DNA of 64,000 bases. Source: Harmothoe impar (taxonomy: Eukaryota > Annelida > Polychaeta > Phyllodocida > Polynoidae). Below are positions 31,351-44,619 of the stretch, piece by piece. The notes below the pieces were generated by a model that had not been told where the DNA came from, did not search any database, and worked only from the letters and a program-made list of their open reading frames with translations. Each line of letters opens with the position of its first letter. Position 1 is the first letter of the stretch. Position numbers and translations under genes: made by a program. Where the stretch lies: contig OX381704.1 in assembly GCA_947462335.1 (NCBI GenBank), positions 46,752,942 through 46,816,941 of the forward strand, given 5' to 3'.

Positions 31351-31989
31351 TCTTTTTTTCTGCATAGTATTGACTGTTATTTTATTGCATTTTGAAAATA
31401 AATATCAGTTTTTGATCTAACCGGCACATAATATGTGAAGGAATAGGAAGTCTAGGAATCCAATGAATCAAAGATAATCCAGACTCTGGGTCCATACACA
31501 AACCTTCATGAATATTATCTTTTTACCATACTTTATGACATCACTGAGGATTGGGATTACAACCCCTTGCACATTAATTTTGGTTTACCTTGGTAGCACG
31601 TGTTGATAAATATTAAATTACAAGTGTCTACAATGATGTGGGGTTGTTAAGCTGCTGTGGAATGGATGGTCTTTGGATAACGCAATACACAAGTTCACCA
31701 CCAATAACTTGTCTTTTAATACATGCCTTTTTCTATAGGCATCCCAATTACATTCCCTGATAACCTATTGATAAGAAAGACAATGGGATGTAGAGGCTGC
31801 AATGAAAACGCCGTTGACATATACCTATACATTGCAGAACTAATTCTGGCAGTTTGATGTGTATAGAAAATTGATTGTCTTGTCTATACATAAGCTAAAT
31901 TGCCTAATTACTGATAGTATCTAAAGGAACATAAATAAAAGGTATGAAATAGGGGGCTAACAAGGAAAAGGAAAAAAAAACAACGTGAG

Positions 31990-32520
31990 TGTCTCCAAAA
32001 CAATGATATTTTGGTAGTCAGACAGTTTAATACTGGACCATCCAACATGCACGAGAGTTTGGCAATGCTGAATTCGATTCCCGTGGTGCCTCTTTCAAAG
32101 CCCCAAGATCCAAGCATTGGTGGATTATGGGGATGTTCTGCAACCTATGCAGGGATTAATTATTATTGGAGGTACTGCTTCCCGCTGGAATAGGACATTT
32201 AATAATACATAGGGTATGAATAAGTTCATGCTATGAATCACTATAATTGTAATTGGTATTTTTGTCCTCCCTTCGATATAGTATGGGGGAGCTAAAGCTA
32301 TAGGAACCAAAGCAATTTATTTGAGATATTAAGGTCTACACAGAAAAACTCATTTGTCTGAATTACTTGTGACTCGTCTAAGCGATGGATGGTATTTGGC
32401 GACTAAGATACAACACGCCAGAATTCCTGATATACACGAGAGTTTGGCAATACTTGCTTCGATTCTCACGGTTTTTCTTTCAAAGCTGCAAGATCCAAAC
32501 ATTGCCAGAGGAGAAAGAGA
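31990..32520 (+). repeat. Dispersed repeat R2, copy B, with repeated ends
   Basis: The uninterrupted counterpart of the sequence flanking the LTR retrotransposon. Its two ends are related to each other: CACGAGAGTTTGGCAAT, TTCGATTCYC, CTTTCAAAGC, AAGATCCAARCATTG occur at 32050-32118 and again at 32436-32502. The TTCGATTCC phrase resembles a Pol III B box, so a SINE-related or terminally repeated element is possible. Confidence 0.55.
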
Positions 32521-34339
32521 GAATGGGGAGAACAAAAAATGAGAGTGTGCGAGAGAGGATTACGATTATGCTACAATCGAGATTTCATCTCCATTTTAAA
32601 ATAGTGCTGAAAGAGCATTTCTATCCTAATTAGGCACATTTGTTGATATGCACTGTAAATAGCTAGTGTAGGTACATAGTAGAATCGACTATAGATATAT
32701 ACAGTATATACAATGAACTGTACACCTACAGTACAATCTACTGTACACCTACACAAATGGCAACCAACCTTTTACAGTGTCAGTGTGTGTGGTAGACATA
32801 GGAAAGCATTATTTCATTATTTTGAATTAAAGAATGTCCCTATCTTATTATTACTTCTATGGTGGTTCCTGAACTGAAAACAGAGTCGCACTTTTCCTTC
32901 TATATGTTTAACATTCATGAGTTTTACGTTGTAACATTATGCATATTTATTTAGCTTAGCGAAAACAAAAATATTTTGATGTCAAAAGTCCCTACGGTTT
33001 ATTCACGATACTATCCCATATTTGAAATGTCATATCTATCTTCAACTAATTGCGAGGCACCATATTATAGCTGATGACATGAACTAAACCTTTTCTGTCA
33101 CCTTTTGCCACGTTCTGTCCCTATCTCTCACATATGAATAGTGCATGGTCTTATAAAAGTGCATGTAGTACTACTTAATTAAAGCGTCCGGTGACCAAGA
33201 CTTTATGGCAAACTAATACATTGGTCTATGTATGGGGCATGTTATTTGACATCCTTATTAACGTTATCCTACAACATCAGTTACTGGTATGCCAATGGCT
33301 CGATACATCAGGCACGCAGAGCTGGATCCTATGATAACTGCGCAATAGAACTTCTGGTTCGTATGTGTGTTATCATAGTAACATACTTTGTGGGATGTAT
33401 AAGTTAATGTAATACTAACCAAGTCTAAAACATGTCGAAGCCAAGTGCATCATGCATCACCCCATGACATACCTAGACGATGTTCATTAAGCAACTAAAT
33501 TCTAACTACAGCGATGATTGGACTTGGGGGCCCACAAAGACCAAATGTTGACATTTAACTTTAGGTTGGTGTGGAGACCAATACTTTCTCTGAGTGTTGT
33601 ACTGGGGTATTTTGAGGGTGCTGATTCCGAATCTGCCTTGTGTGAAGTGATATCTGTGTCGCAACAAGGTCAAATTCAAGGTTAAAGGTCACGATTTGAT
33701 GTAAAAATGAGACTGAAATGAGTACACACATTTTGAAACAAATAAAACAATATTAAAGGTGAAGCTTATTCATCACATTTATGTGACTTGCATCTGTCTA
33801 AGTCATACTGCTGATATAGTACCAGTACGAGTGATTGCAAATAAAATAGAATCAACTATTTGATTTAACTGTTGATTAGCCTGCTTAAATTGTTATTAGT
33901 TTATCAGCTGATATATTTCATATTGTTATATGTAATTTGACCTTGTTGTGACACAGATGTCACTTTACACATGGCAGATTCAGAATCAGCACCTTCAGAA
34001 TACCCTAAGACAAGTTTCAGACAAAGTATTGGTCACCACACCAACCCTCCTTCACATTGCTAGCCTGGCCCCCCAATTATTGGTTTAAGACAAGGCGTTA
34101 ACAATTTCTTTATTGGGCACTTCTCAGTGAGACACATAGTTAGAAGAGTGAGGGTAAGAGTATGAGTTTGATGAGGTAAGGTAGAATATCAGGCCTGTAG
34201 CACTCATGGGCCAAATAGGCAATAGAAGGGAAAGCCATATTAAATTCTAGAACAAAATGGCGTCACTTGTCAGCTCTGCTTGTTGCCTTGTCGCTGCTGA
34301 CAAACACAGTAAAAAACAGTCCTTCCTTAAAAGGCCCAC
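32521..34339. other. Intronic DNA, no gene seen
   Basis: A+T-rich. One self-related passage at 33590-33690 and 33940-34020 is an inverted pair (GTGACACAGATGTCAC / GTGATATCTGTGTCGC, plus GCAGATTCAGAATCAGCACC and its complement), so an old foldback of about 550 bp probably lies at 33500-34060. No coding sequence. Confidence 0.45.
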
Positions 34340-34830
34340 CCTGCCCTCAATCACTATTCATCCCATCCCATTACTGCTGAGTGTACTCAGGAAAGGTGGA
34401 GTGGAATATTAATGTGCTACTTTGGCCATAGCAGAACGCAATTGAGTGAGGGAAGAGCAGGAAAAGACACTTTATAAGCAGTGTGTAGTTTTATTTCTTC
34501 TTTAAGATCTGCTACACGGGTGGATATTGGCTAGTGGTCACTCTCAGACCTATGGGATGGGCTGTTGGAGAGGCTGTGGTGGGGAGTACATGATACATGG
34601 TGGTAGGTGACCACTAGTTGGGCCGCAGGGTGCTGTGTGAGAGGTGGAAGAGACAAGATGTGGTCAATGCTGCTGGTAAGTGTTGACCCGGGCTGGATGA
34701 CCACTCTTGCCATACGGTCAAGAGGTACCATAATAGATTGTGCCTGTAAATGACCACACGAGGCCAGACCACCTCCACCCCCGGTACTCCCACTGCCCAG
34801 GACATCAATGTATAGAACTACAACGATTTT
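34340..34830 (+). repeat. Dispersed repeat R3, copy B (uninterrupted)
   Basis: Carries in one piece the sequence divided between 29600-29916 and 31198-31350. No conserved ORF; class unknown. Confidence 0.6.
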
Positions 34831-34872
34831 TCTTATATTACCAAGTATATGTGTATAGAAAAGAGGTGCATT

Positions 34873-34969
34873 TTAAAGTGGCATTCTCACCGAGCGTTTC
34901 CCACTCACAATTATAGTGCTGTTCTAGTCTGCTATGTGGTAATTGCGAGTAGTGAGAATGCCCCTTTAA
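34873..34969. mobile_element. Short MITE (TTAAAGTGGCATTCTCAC ends), copy 1
   Basis: A 97-bp element with 18-bp inverted ends (TTAAAGTGGCATTCTCAC / GTGAGAATGCCCCTTTAA, one mismatch). Body: CCCACTCACAATTATAGT, CTGTTCTAGTCTGCTATGTG. A second copy, lacking most of its left end, is at 46032-46116. Confidence 0.65.
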
Positions 34970-37900
34970 CAATTATATAATCATAATAATGCTCACTCAA
35001 TCAAAATGAATATAATTGTATAAACTATAATTGCATAAATACAATTCATCTATTTCTGTCATCTTGAGAGAAATGATTTGCTGTTTGGAAAAAAAAAGTA
35101 AAGTAAAAAAAAGTAAAAATACAGATAAAAGAAGTACTCCTTATCATTTATTAGCACACGATACTTTGTCAAAGTGAATGGTCAAATCGTTATTTGGTTG
35201 GTACCTACCCCTATACAACCAGTGTACAAGTAAGTAGGGGGCCTCAGGCCCACAGCAACAATATCATTTTATGGGAAGTCATTTCCGCATTGCATAGTGA
35301 GAGGCTGCGATAGGTCCCGGGGTACCAGTGTACCACAGGCCGCCCACGTGAATGCAGGATGGCCCCATCAGATTCTTTATACATAACGGGTCAACATAGA
35401 ATTGTTGGGCAAGTGGAAGACATGTCGAAACACTGCGAAAGTTGAAGAAAGGTGAGAGTCATTGTCGCTAACACTACCCTCACCTGACAGTCAGGCAGTG
35501 TCTTGATCTCTTGCTCACCCGACTAAGGACTAGACTTACCCTTGAGGCAGCCCTGGACACTCGTGCAACAATGGTGTTAACCACGGTAGACTATAATATG
35601 CCAGCTCATATATAGCACTGGTAATAAATTAAGTCTAGCTAAAATACAGAGCCCAATTGACAGGGTGACAAAGGCCTGTTAATGTTTATCAACTTGATAA
35701 GGATGCAGATATTGACGTCCTCGGAGCAAGAGCTGGGCTAATTTGGTATAAATCTACCATAGCCCAACGTAGTGTCACCTATACACTATCCCACCAATGT
35801 AACTCAACCGTTTTAATATTCTGATGACTTGAATAACGGATCCGACGCCGAGATTTTTTGGCATTCAAAAGAAACCACACTTTTTTTGCCTCTGCGCTCC
35901 AGGAATTTTGGAGAATTTGGAAAAAAAAAGAGAATACGTAAAAAGTAAATGCTGACTAGCAAGAACTCAACATCTAGCCTTTTAAAATGGGGCTATTTCT
36001 AAATATAATATATTCCTTTCATAGGCCAAACGGGGGATTTACCAAGCTTTATTTGTGACCCAGTTCCCCTTGATAGGACAGCTTTTTTCTTCTATTTTTC
36101 CTCTGCCCTTCCAAAACGTTGGAGCCAAAAGCCCGTAATGCAAGTTATCAGAATGGAACAGCCTAATAATCATACAGAGAAACTCTTTCGCTCTCTTTGT
36201 GTTCAGGAATGCTATTGAATGAATACACTTGCACTTTTGGTCATCAATATGTATGATAGTAAACTGCTCCTGGCCCGCGCAACACTGCCCCCCCCCCCCT
36301 TCATTTCAACGGGAAAGTCTAAGGTTCTTATTAAATATTATGATCTTACTAACCCTAAACAATAAGTTAGAGAATTATAACATGCATGATGTTGCGAAAG
36401 TAATATACAAACTCTTCTGTAATAGACAAAATACAGGGACCTGGTTCCTGTGCGTTGCAGTTAAAATGAAAAGGTTTGAATTGAATTGAATTAAAATTGA
36501 ATTAAGTTTAACTGTTTAACAATTGGCAATTATAGTTCCTTTCTATATCGTAATCATAGTAGACACATGGGTTATTCTAAATATATTCTTATATTTTGAT
36601 TTAAATCATATTCCTTTCCTTAACATCGCACTGTAAAGATGTGGTACGTACAGTTCCCTATTGCCTACAGGGCACTTAAGAGGTTTGGATTTAAGTTCTT
36701 TGAAAAAGCGAAATAGAAAATAAAATAATAATTATAATATCATTACTTGTTAAAAATTCCAAACATGATTCATTTACAACAGGTATTTACTTTATTGTAC
36801 TGTGGAAGATGCGGGCAATTATCAAAATGTATCAGCATTAATCAATATTTATCAGTATGTACCAAAATTGCATCAAATATTGCAGTCTGCTGCTTCAAAT
36901 ATGCATAATCGACAGATAAAATGTGATTAAAATGGGAAGTTTGACTGGTTCAGCAAATATCTAAAAAGCGAAGGCACCACAGACCAAACCGAAGGTGTAA
37001 GATAGGCTATTGGATCCCACAGTGATAAATGTATATGGGCTATCTCTATGACAGGTTACTTTAGGCAATGAGCAGCTCCAACTGGGCAGGTCCGAGCTGC
37101 TCTTTGAGCTCCTACTAGACCCTACTCCGGCACCATTCCTGCTCTGCTACCCTTTCAGGCAGGACCATGTGGACTGACAGTGATACCAGTGACAATGGGT
37201 CAACAGTGGGCACTTAAATCAATGAGGTTTCACACAGCAATGGGACTCTGCCAGTCGATTGGGTTATAGGCAAACACTATATGGACGCCCTGTCCAGAGC
37301 TTGCAATAACACAGGGCCTCTGTTTTAAAACGAGAAAAAAGAAAAACAAATTGTGACATCGTCATTATTGAATGTGTATTGCTGGTGTGAATCGATTTCC
37401 CATGCTCTACCCTGCTGTCTGTGCCTCCATGACGCTTTTTTAATATTCGAGAAAAGTGAGATTTTACCAATGGGATTAAGGGTAATTGATTGCCTTAGTC
37501 TGGAAGTTATTAGAGGTCAGAGGAATGCTTCCTCTTGTATGAACTCTTGACTCATGAAGTTTTAATAGTTGCTCTCTCGTTGGGTATGTTATGTGTGCTC
37601 TCATACTGTATGTACACTTACCAGACTGACATCCCCTTTACCTGTACTCTTAATACACATCATATGGGAGGGAAGAAATCTGTCTGGGACCCATGTCTTA
37701 TTCAAGTCGTTGACCGAAATATGATACATGTATCAGCCTAACAAGACTGATCCGGTTATCATAACTGCTGTGGCCTTGGGCAAGCTGACAGCATATAGTG
37801 CCAACAAAGAAAGATCCTCTGAAATGCCCTGTGGTTAGGAATGCCCTGTTAGCTGAAAATAACAGGCAGTGGCTACACCTTTGAGGAAGGAATTGGCTAA

Positions 37901-39195
37901 TACAGAGAAAGGATACTGGCGATGTCAATATCACGTTATACGAAATGACTACTATATGTTATACGACCCTGTACATAGTAAACCAGCTCTAACCATAGAA
38001 ATTATAAATACAGATCTACCCCAAAATACAGAGCACCTTTGAAACAAGCGTCTTGAAATTTGGCTCCGGACTATGTAATATAAATGTAGTCAATTATGAC
38101 CCACAACCCCATGTTAAATGGAAATTTGCATTTAACACAAGCCGGTATGGATGAGTGGGAGTATAATAAAGGTATTTCGTTGTGAGTGTCAATGGCATTA
38201 GTTAATGTCCTTGTACAGGGAAATGTAAAATCTAGCATGATTGCCGGTCATAGACACATTCTCAGAACACATCATCCTTGGATAAATGACAGTGGTTGGC
38301 AACTAGTTATGCGGACTGCATGCATTACGTGGGGTTGATGGGTTATGATTATAGGGACGGTACTCTGAACCCTCAGGAGGCTGCGTGGTCAGCCAGGGCT
38401 TCAGTAAGAGGGCACACATGTGTCACTGTAGCGTGAAGAGCTAAGCTACTACCGCCTTCCCTATGAAAGGTCCTAAACGGGCCGTTCCCTGAGACCGGAT
38501 CTCTTTTTCTAATGTCGGTAGCATGTTAGAAGTAGGCACACATGATGCAAGTATGAACGTTACAACCGCGGAGCCTGGACACACTCTTATATCTCTCATA
38601 ATTTTACAACAAGCATAATTATATCCCTAGTAATCTTACAATGAACAGTTACTATAAGACAAGGACAAGGGGGTTCCATGACAGGGCATCCGATTCTGCA
38701 GACTGATTATGTACTTTAATACGCTGGGTGTCTCTGCGTCACTTTTTCCGTTTATAAGGAATAGGGTGCCGATCTGCTAAATATATACATAAGAATGATC
38801 ACAAGTTCAATCTTAAGTCTACTTGTTGCTGAATAATCGGCATTCATGGGATAACTAATCGTAGTATCAATATAACACCCTTGTCATATACAATTTCCTA
38901 ATACAAGTACAGTCAGCTTGCCAAAAGGGTATCTAGAAACAGAAATTATATTTGTCAGAAATTAACTTTGAATTCGTTAATTGACAATGTTATTATCAAC
39001 AAGCCATGAGATCGGGAGGGTTTCCTCTGGAAATATCTAACCAGTTTGATTTTCAAGATGCTTAGCGTACGGTCGCAATAAAGCCATTTGTCTTCAAACT
39101 GCGCCAGTCCTCAATGAAGGGAAAATATTCCGGAGGCATATAGAGGCCTCCAAATGTTTCCTAAGGGTCAAGGCCACTATTCACAAACCTTCCCC
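34970..39195. other. Intronic DNA, no gene seen
   Basis: A+T-rich and without exon candidates. A 41-base stretch at 35447-35487 (GTGAGAGTCATTGTCGCTAA) is a single arm of the perfect hairpin found at 56033-56124. The ORFs at 36229-36489, 37264-37470 and 37698-37934 have no motifs. Confidence 0.5.
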
Positions 39196-39604
39196 CAGGA
39201 AGGCGTTTCACCGTATGTTGATCTATTATTACACATACGGCCTAAAGATGCGGTCAAGATGCGGAGATAATACATCCAAACCTATTTTTCCATTTCTTTT
39301 CACCCTCCGCATACCCTCCGTATCTTTTTTTACAAAATATCAACATACGGCATCCAACATACGGCCCTCTCAAGATACGGACATTGTCACCTGTCCCTTT
39401 TAGAAAAATATGCAAAAACCAGTCTACATTCGGGGAAACCCCTAGGGAATTCCCTCTGTGACGTCATAATATGTAGCAACATACGGAGGTAGGCTGGGGA
39501 GGGTATATATAGGGTCCGTATGTTGGGGGAACAGACAGGGGAGGGACAGGAGAGGTTTGGGAAGGGACAGGATAGGTCGGGGAAGAGATAGAAAAGGTCG
39601 GGAA

Positions 39605-40625
39605 AGGCACCTCTGTACTCTGATAGCTATTGTCTGTTTAAACACCAGGAGTCTGTGGGCAAAGTTTCAGCTCTGTAGGGCCATTATTTACCGAGTTACA
39701 GAAGAAAAGACATTTTTGGGTATAATTTCGTTGAAAATCAAATTTTTTTAAATTTATCTTTTTTAAATTATAAAGGTAGAAGTTGGACTTTACTTATCTA
39801 TTCATTAAAACAATCCTAGAGCCATTTTTTTACATATATATATGTGCACTTTAAAAAGGGAGAAGGGAGGTGGGGGACTATACTAGCTTGCAGAATAATG
39901 GTTTAGGTCCACATAACCTCCCGCATTTGGCTTGCGGTCTCCATTCCCTTATATATATATGAAAGGAGTTGAGGCCAGCATGACTTAGCCTCTAGGTGGC
40001 AGCACCAACACAGCCCGGAATTTACACTCAGGCTTTTTTTTTAGTATGAGAAGATATAAATACATCTATCCCGTTTATTTTATTCTGGTGTACAAAAAGA
40101 ACTTAACCCCTTCCACACAGGTGCAAAACCTCTTGAGTGCTAACATTTCAACTACTACAAAGTACAACGTAGATACAAGCCATAAGGGTAGCCAAGCATA
40201 TATATTCGCTCAGAAATCCTAACAGAAAGACGTATTAATAATCAAAGCTTGCTATACATGGTAGGCAACACACGCTCTGTACTCTGATAGCTATTGTCTG
40301 CCACCTCCACAAGGACAGTAAAACATGGATCCACACAGGGGAGAAACCTCTCTTGTGTTGCCTACCATGTCTGTTAAGTCCCCCTTTTTAATGTGCTATA
40401 TATATGTAATAAAATGGCCCTAGAATTATTTTAACGAGTAAATGAGTTAAGTCCAACTTCTACCTTCATGGTAAAAAAATAAAAAATAAATTATATGGAT
40501 TTTGGGAGAAATTACATGAAAAAGAGTCTTTTCTTCCATAACTCGGTAAATAATGGCCCTACAGAGTTGAAACTTTGCCCACAGACTCCTTGTGTATAAA
40601 CGGTGGTAGACAACAGAGTACAGAG
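39605..40625. repeat. Inner foldback repeat
   Basis: 39605-39870 reappears in reverse complement at about 40375-40625. Shared blocks: CTCTGTACTCTG, AGGAGTCTGTGGGCAAAGTT, GGGCCATTATTTACCGAGTT, AGAAGTTGGACTT, and an AAAAAGGG end. A third partial copy of CTCTGTACTCTGATAGCTAT is at about 40274. Confidence 0.65.
40100..40372 (+). pseudogene. C2H2 zinc-finger relic (HTGEKP-type linkers)
   Basis: Two places in the loop of the inner foldback encode the inter-finger linker of Kruppel-type zinc fingers: HTGAKPLEC at 40114-40140 and HTGEKPLLC at about 40332-40358, the second preceded by K-x-W-I in the place of the helix end. Stops and lost Cys residues separate them. They look like decayed pieces of a zinc-finger gene carried inside the element. 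Confidence 0.35.
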
Positions 40626-40656
40626 CTGGCTGTAGTGGTGACGAAATGGTAGTAGT

Positions 40657-40815
40657 GGCTCCTACCATTTCCTCATGGCCCCTACCATTTTGTCACGGCC
40701 CCTACCATCTCCTCATGGCCCCTACCATCTCCTCACGGCCCCTACCATCTCCTCACGGCCCCTACCATCTCCTCACGGCCCCTACCATCTCCTCACGGCC
40801 CCTACCATCCCCATC
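40657..40815 (+). repeat. 20-bp minisatellite
   Basis: About eight copies of CGGCCCCTACCATCTCCTCA; the first copies are variant (TTTCCTCATGG, TTTTGTCACGG) and the last five nearly identical. Confidence 0.9.
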
Positions 40816-41606
40816 TCTTTATCACCATTACAATCTGAAGTGATATGACACATAGGGAGAAAAAATACCACATACGGCACACAAAAGACACATACGGCCC
40901 CAAAAAACAGGGTATATGTGCATAATTTGACATAGCACCCCCCCCCTATCCCTCCGTATATCTTGTACTAAATACGCCAAAGATGCTTGTGCTCCGCATG
41001 TTGAGCTGAAACGCAATTTTCGCCGTATGTACATATGGCGGCCGTATCTTTTTCCGTAAGATGCGGACATGTTGAGCTGAAACGCAAAGATGAACTGAAA
41101 CGCAAAAAAGACACATACGGCCCCTCCGTATGATACGGTGAAACGCCTTCCTGAAGTGATATGACACATAAGGAGCAAAAATACCACATACGGCACACAA
41201 AAGACACATACGGCCCCAAAAAACAGGGTATATGTGCATAATTTGACATAGCACCCCCCCCTACCCCTCCGTATATCTTGTACTAAATACGCCAAAGATG
41301 TGGAATTTTTGTGCTCCGCATGTTGAGCTGAAACGCAATTTTCGCTGTATGTACATACGGCTGGCCGTATGTACATACGGCGGCCGTATCTTTTTCCGTA
41401 AGATGCGGACATGTTGAGCTGAAACGCAAAAATGAACTGAAACGCAAAAAAGACACATACGGCCCCTCCGTATGATACGGTGAAACGCCTTCCTGGTCGA
41501 ACCTTGAGAACTAGCCAACCTCATGACTGAAATTCCCCTCACATTGGCTCCATCTTGTGTCAATCTGGGGTGATATCTAGCTACATTTATTATTATAAAG
41601 CTATAC

Positions 41607-42405
41607 TATGGAAGGCCGGTGCGACATTGTGCTATTTGCTAATTGCCAATTGCCATTTGCTGGTTGCCAATTGCCATTTGCTGGTTTGAGGGTGCCATTT
41701 GCTGGTTTGAGGGTGCCAATTGCCAGAAAAGGTTGCCAATTGCTCAATGTGGTCATCAATCGGCAATAGGCCCCCCTATTGCTATTTGTCAATTGCCATT
41801 TGCTGATTGCCATTTTGTCAATTGCCATTTGCCATTTGTCAATGAAAATTTTGTCAATTGACAGTTGTCATATTGCCATATTGCTACTTCACAGCTAGAA
41901 TTGCCATTTGCTAGTATGGCAAAATTGCCAGTTGTCTATTCTGAGGTCAGCAGTTCCTAGGATAGGCCTACTAAGTCTAGGCTGTCCATCTGACCTATAA
42001 GAGGCATAGTAGGCCTACCTGTTAGGCCTAATTAAATACTCTTTATGTAGTATATTTTAGGCTAGAGAGGCTAGCTTCAATTAAATAAATATGCTTTATT
42101 TGGATAAATCCCTTACAAGGATGATTATGATATAGGTTTCTAGGTATGTAGGCCTACTGTAGGCCTAGACTTAGTCTGACCCTAGACCTAACTGTAGGCT
42201 GAGACTAGCAAATATCAACTGATACTAGCTTTAATACGAATGACAACTGGCAAACAGCAAATGGCAAATGACAATTAGCAAATATCTAGGCTACATTCAG
42301 CAAATGGCAATTAGCAAATATTTACATTCAGCAAATGGCAAATAGCAAACGGCAAATGGCAAATGACAAATAGCAAATGGCACAATGTCGCACCGGCCTT
42401 CCATA
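41607..42405. mobile_element. TIR element with GCCATTTGC arrays and 6-bp target duplication
   Basis: Inverted ends TATGGAAGGCCGGTGCGACATTGTGC (left half TATGGAAGGCCGG at 41607; complement ends at 42405) are flanked on both sides by CTATAC (41601-41606, 42406-42411), a clean target-site duplication. The left 250 bases are runs of AATTGCCATTTGCTG variants; the right 170 bases carry the complementary GCAAATGGCAAAT runs, so the whole element can fold back. The centre is dotted with TAGGCCTA palindromes. No ORF of substance. The superfamily is not assigned. Confidence 0.8.
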
Positions 42406-42429
42406 CTATACAGTACTTTTGGCCAAAAC

Positions 42430-42520
42430 CTCCCACTCACCTGGATTTGAACTCACACATGGTCTAAGCTTCTAGCCGAAGGACGGCAGTGCTAACCATG
42501 AGGCCATCGAGGATTGAGTA
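42430..42520 (-). repeat. tRNA-like (SINE head) sequence
   Basis: On the minus strand, CGATGGCCTCATGGTTAGC resembles a Pol III A box region and, about 45 bases on, GAGTTCAAATCC resembles a B box (GGTTCGAATCC). The spacing fits a tRNA gene. Acceptor-stem pairing is poor, so a tRNA-derived SINE remnant is more likely than a functional tRNA. Confidence 0.35.
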
Positions 42521-44600
42521 TGTGATGTGGACGTTAGGGTAACTATACCAGTTCATAGGCTGCACTGTGGAGTGCACAACCATCTCTTTTGTTAGGCGTG
42601 TAATGTTTATGTCCACTTCAAGAAGAAAAGAGCATGGGTACCTATTATTTCACTCATTATCAAGGTCTGACCATTGGGTACAACACATCCAAACTAGGAA
42701 GCATGCATCTGAATTTCATATGTACTTCTCAGTGTTGTTGTCTGCTGTTCAATTTCTTCCCTTTACCGCTGACCTGAGAAGGCCTAAAGGTACCATATAT
42801 CTCACACGAGTGTCTCAGACAAAGTGGTACAACCACACTGGTCGTGTTCACTCTCAGTTGTTAATTTAACACTGCTGCTCTAACACGGCAAGAGTGTCCT
42901 CACAATCAATACTCACAACCCCCTCTATACAAGTGTACAATGTACTGTCACAGGGTGCTGTTTCTCCACAAAGTATGAGGGTCCGCAATTTGAGGGAAAA
43001 TATTCCGCAATTGGTTGAGAACAAATAAATGATAAATAAAATAGTTTTTTCTATACCCCAAATAGTAGTTAACCATACAATGCGGATGTCCGCATTTGAA
43101 TGTTGAAGGGATGGAACCATGCATTTATGTATAGTTGTCCATGAGTCTAATATACAAGTAACGATGGGACAAAGCTTTGACAATTCTCTGCAACCACAGG
43201 GAATTGTCATTATCATTCAGGTACGTTCACAGGGAAATATTTTCCATTGACCTCCCTTTAACACACCATTCAGACATAGTGGATCTTTCTATATATATAA
43301 AGAAGCAAAACTGTATGGCATGTAACAAATGAAGTATAGTCGGTCTTTGCACCATCATACACACCTACTATCATAATAGTTAACACCTTTTTTATTTTAC
43401 TCTTCACAAAGAGTCAAACTACCAATGGCTCCTCTGTTGGTCAACAGCGTCATTTACAATAGCCCTAACCAGCTAACTCCATAATTATATAGTTCTGGTG
43501 GCGAGCAGGTCGTTAAGCCATAAACCTCGGTGGCCAGCGGTCGGTTTCTCTTTTATCTTCTTCAAAGAGGATGCCGTCTTAATTGCCCTTGTAGGGGGTA
43601 GTTGGGGGACAGGTTGGGGGTCAGTCCCACAGCCCCAGTAGTGGATTCCCCATAGGAAATGCACTGAGCAGCTCACTGTGTTCAGGAGTATGATAGGAGA
43701 AAACTCTTATAACTGTGTTATAAAACAGTTTTCATGGATATGCTTAGAGAGGGTGATAGAAAAGACCCTAAAGGCCCTCCCTATGGAAGGAATTTTTAAT
43801 TTAACCATAATGAAGATCCTGGGACTACTCATTTCTGCACGCCCCTTACCTCTCTGCACTGTATGCCTATAGTACAGCATACAGCAGCAGGGGTTGTTTG
43901 ACCCCCATGGGCGTGGCAGGGGAGCAGGCAGAACATTGTGGAGAGGGGAGGGGGTGAATGGGGGGTGAGGGCATCCCGACCACCTCAGCTATATATAGAG
44001 TTAGATTTTTAAACCTATTGACTCTTCACTGAAGATGGAGTGAAGTTGTACATGTACTAGGGCTCAGGGGTATTGCTGTCCATAGTAGCTGTAGCCCTTC
44101 TACCAGAATCATCATGACACTGCTGCCAGAGTCAACTACAATTCACTCTGGTAGAAGAGTTATGTGACTGCAGTGGGGTTTCCAGCGACCTAGCGACCTG
44201 GGCTGTTTTCCAAGCGACTTTTGGACCTGGTGCAATAATTTAAGCGACCTGGCGACTTTTGCACAAATTGATTATAATACATAAACTCTTAAAAAACGAC
44301 CTTGCAACCTGGAGGTCTTAATTTTGGCGACTTTCCGACCTCAGGGGGACCCCTCTGCACCCCCAGTTATGGTGACGCCTTTACTTTAATCTGTGCAAAA
44401 GAAATTTTCTATGGAATTTGGATATGGCTAGTTTTGAGTAAGATGATGAAATGGAAGGCCCTATGAAAAGACAAATTCTCACAGAAAATACGATGCATGT
44501 CCCATTGAAATAACCGATATCAGCATATCAGCCTATCTTAAGTTCAGATTGGATGTAGGTCTATAATTTATCTAGTCCTGCTCTTGGACCAAACGCAGGA
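42521..44600. other. Intronic DNA, no gene seen
   Basis: No exon candidate. At 44178-44345 the phrase GCGACCTGGCGACTTTTG recurs in imperfect form, a small degenerate repeat. ORFs at 42567-42869, 42866-43216 (minus) and 43678-43872 lack motifs. Confidence 0.45.
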
Positions 44601-44619
44601 CTAGGACTATTGCTGATAT

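Larger units (their letters stand above)
39196..41495. mobile_element. TIR element with ~20 CATACGG motifs, enclosing a second foldback
   Basis: Perfect 21-base inverted ends begin CAGGAAGGCGTTTCACCGTA (39196) and close at 41495. CATACGG/CCGTATG occurs about twenty times, clustered toward both ends. The right side is a tandem duplication of about 310-330 bp (about 40840-41157 and 41158-41495) that repeats the inner copy of the end at 41137-41157. Inside are an inner inverted repeat (39605-40625), zinc-finger-like relics and a 20-bp minisatellite. No transposase frame was recognised; open minus-strand frames over the duplication just follow the repeat. Confidence 0.65.

Noticed and set aside
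40828..41563. Minus-strand ORFs with repeated peptides over the CATACGG element
   Set aside because: Open only because of the tandem duplication; no transposase or other domain.
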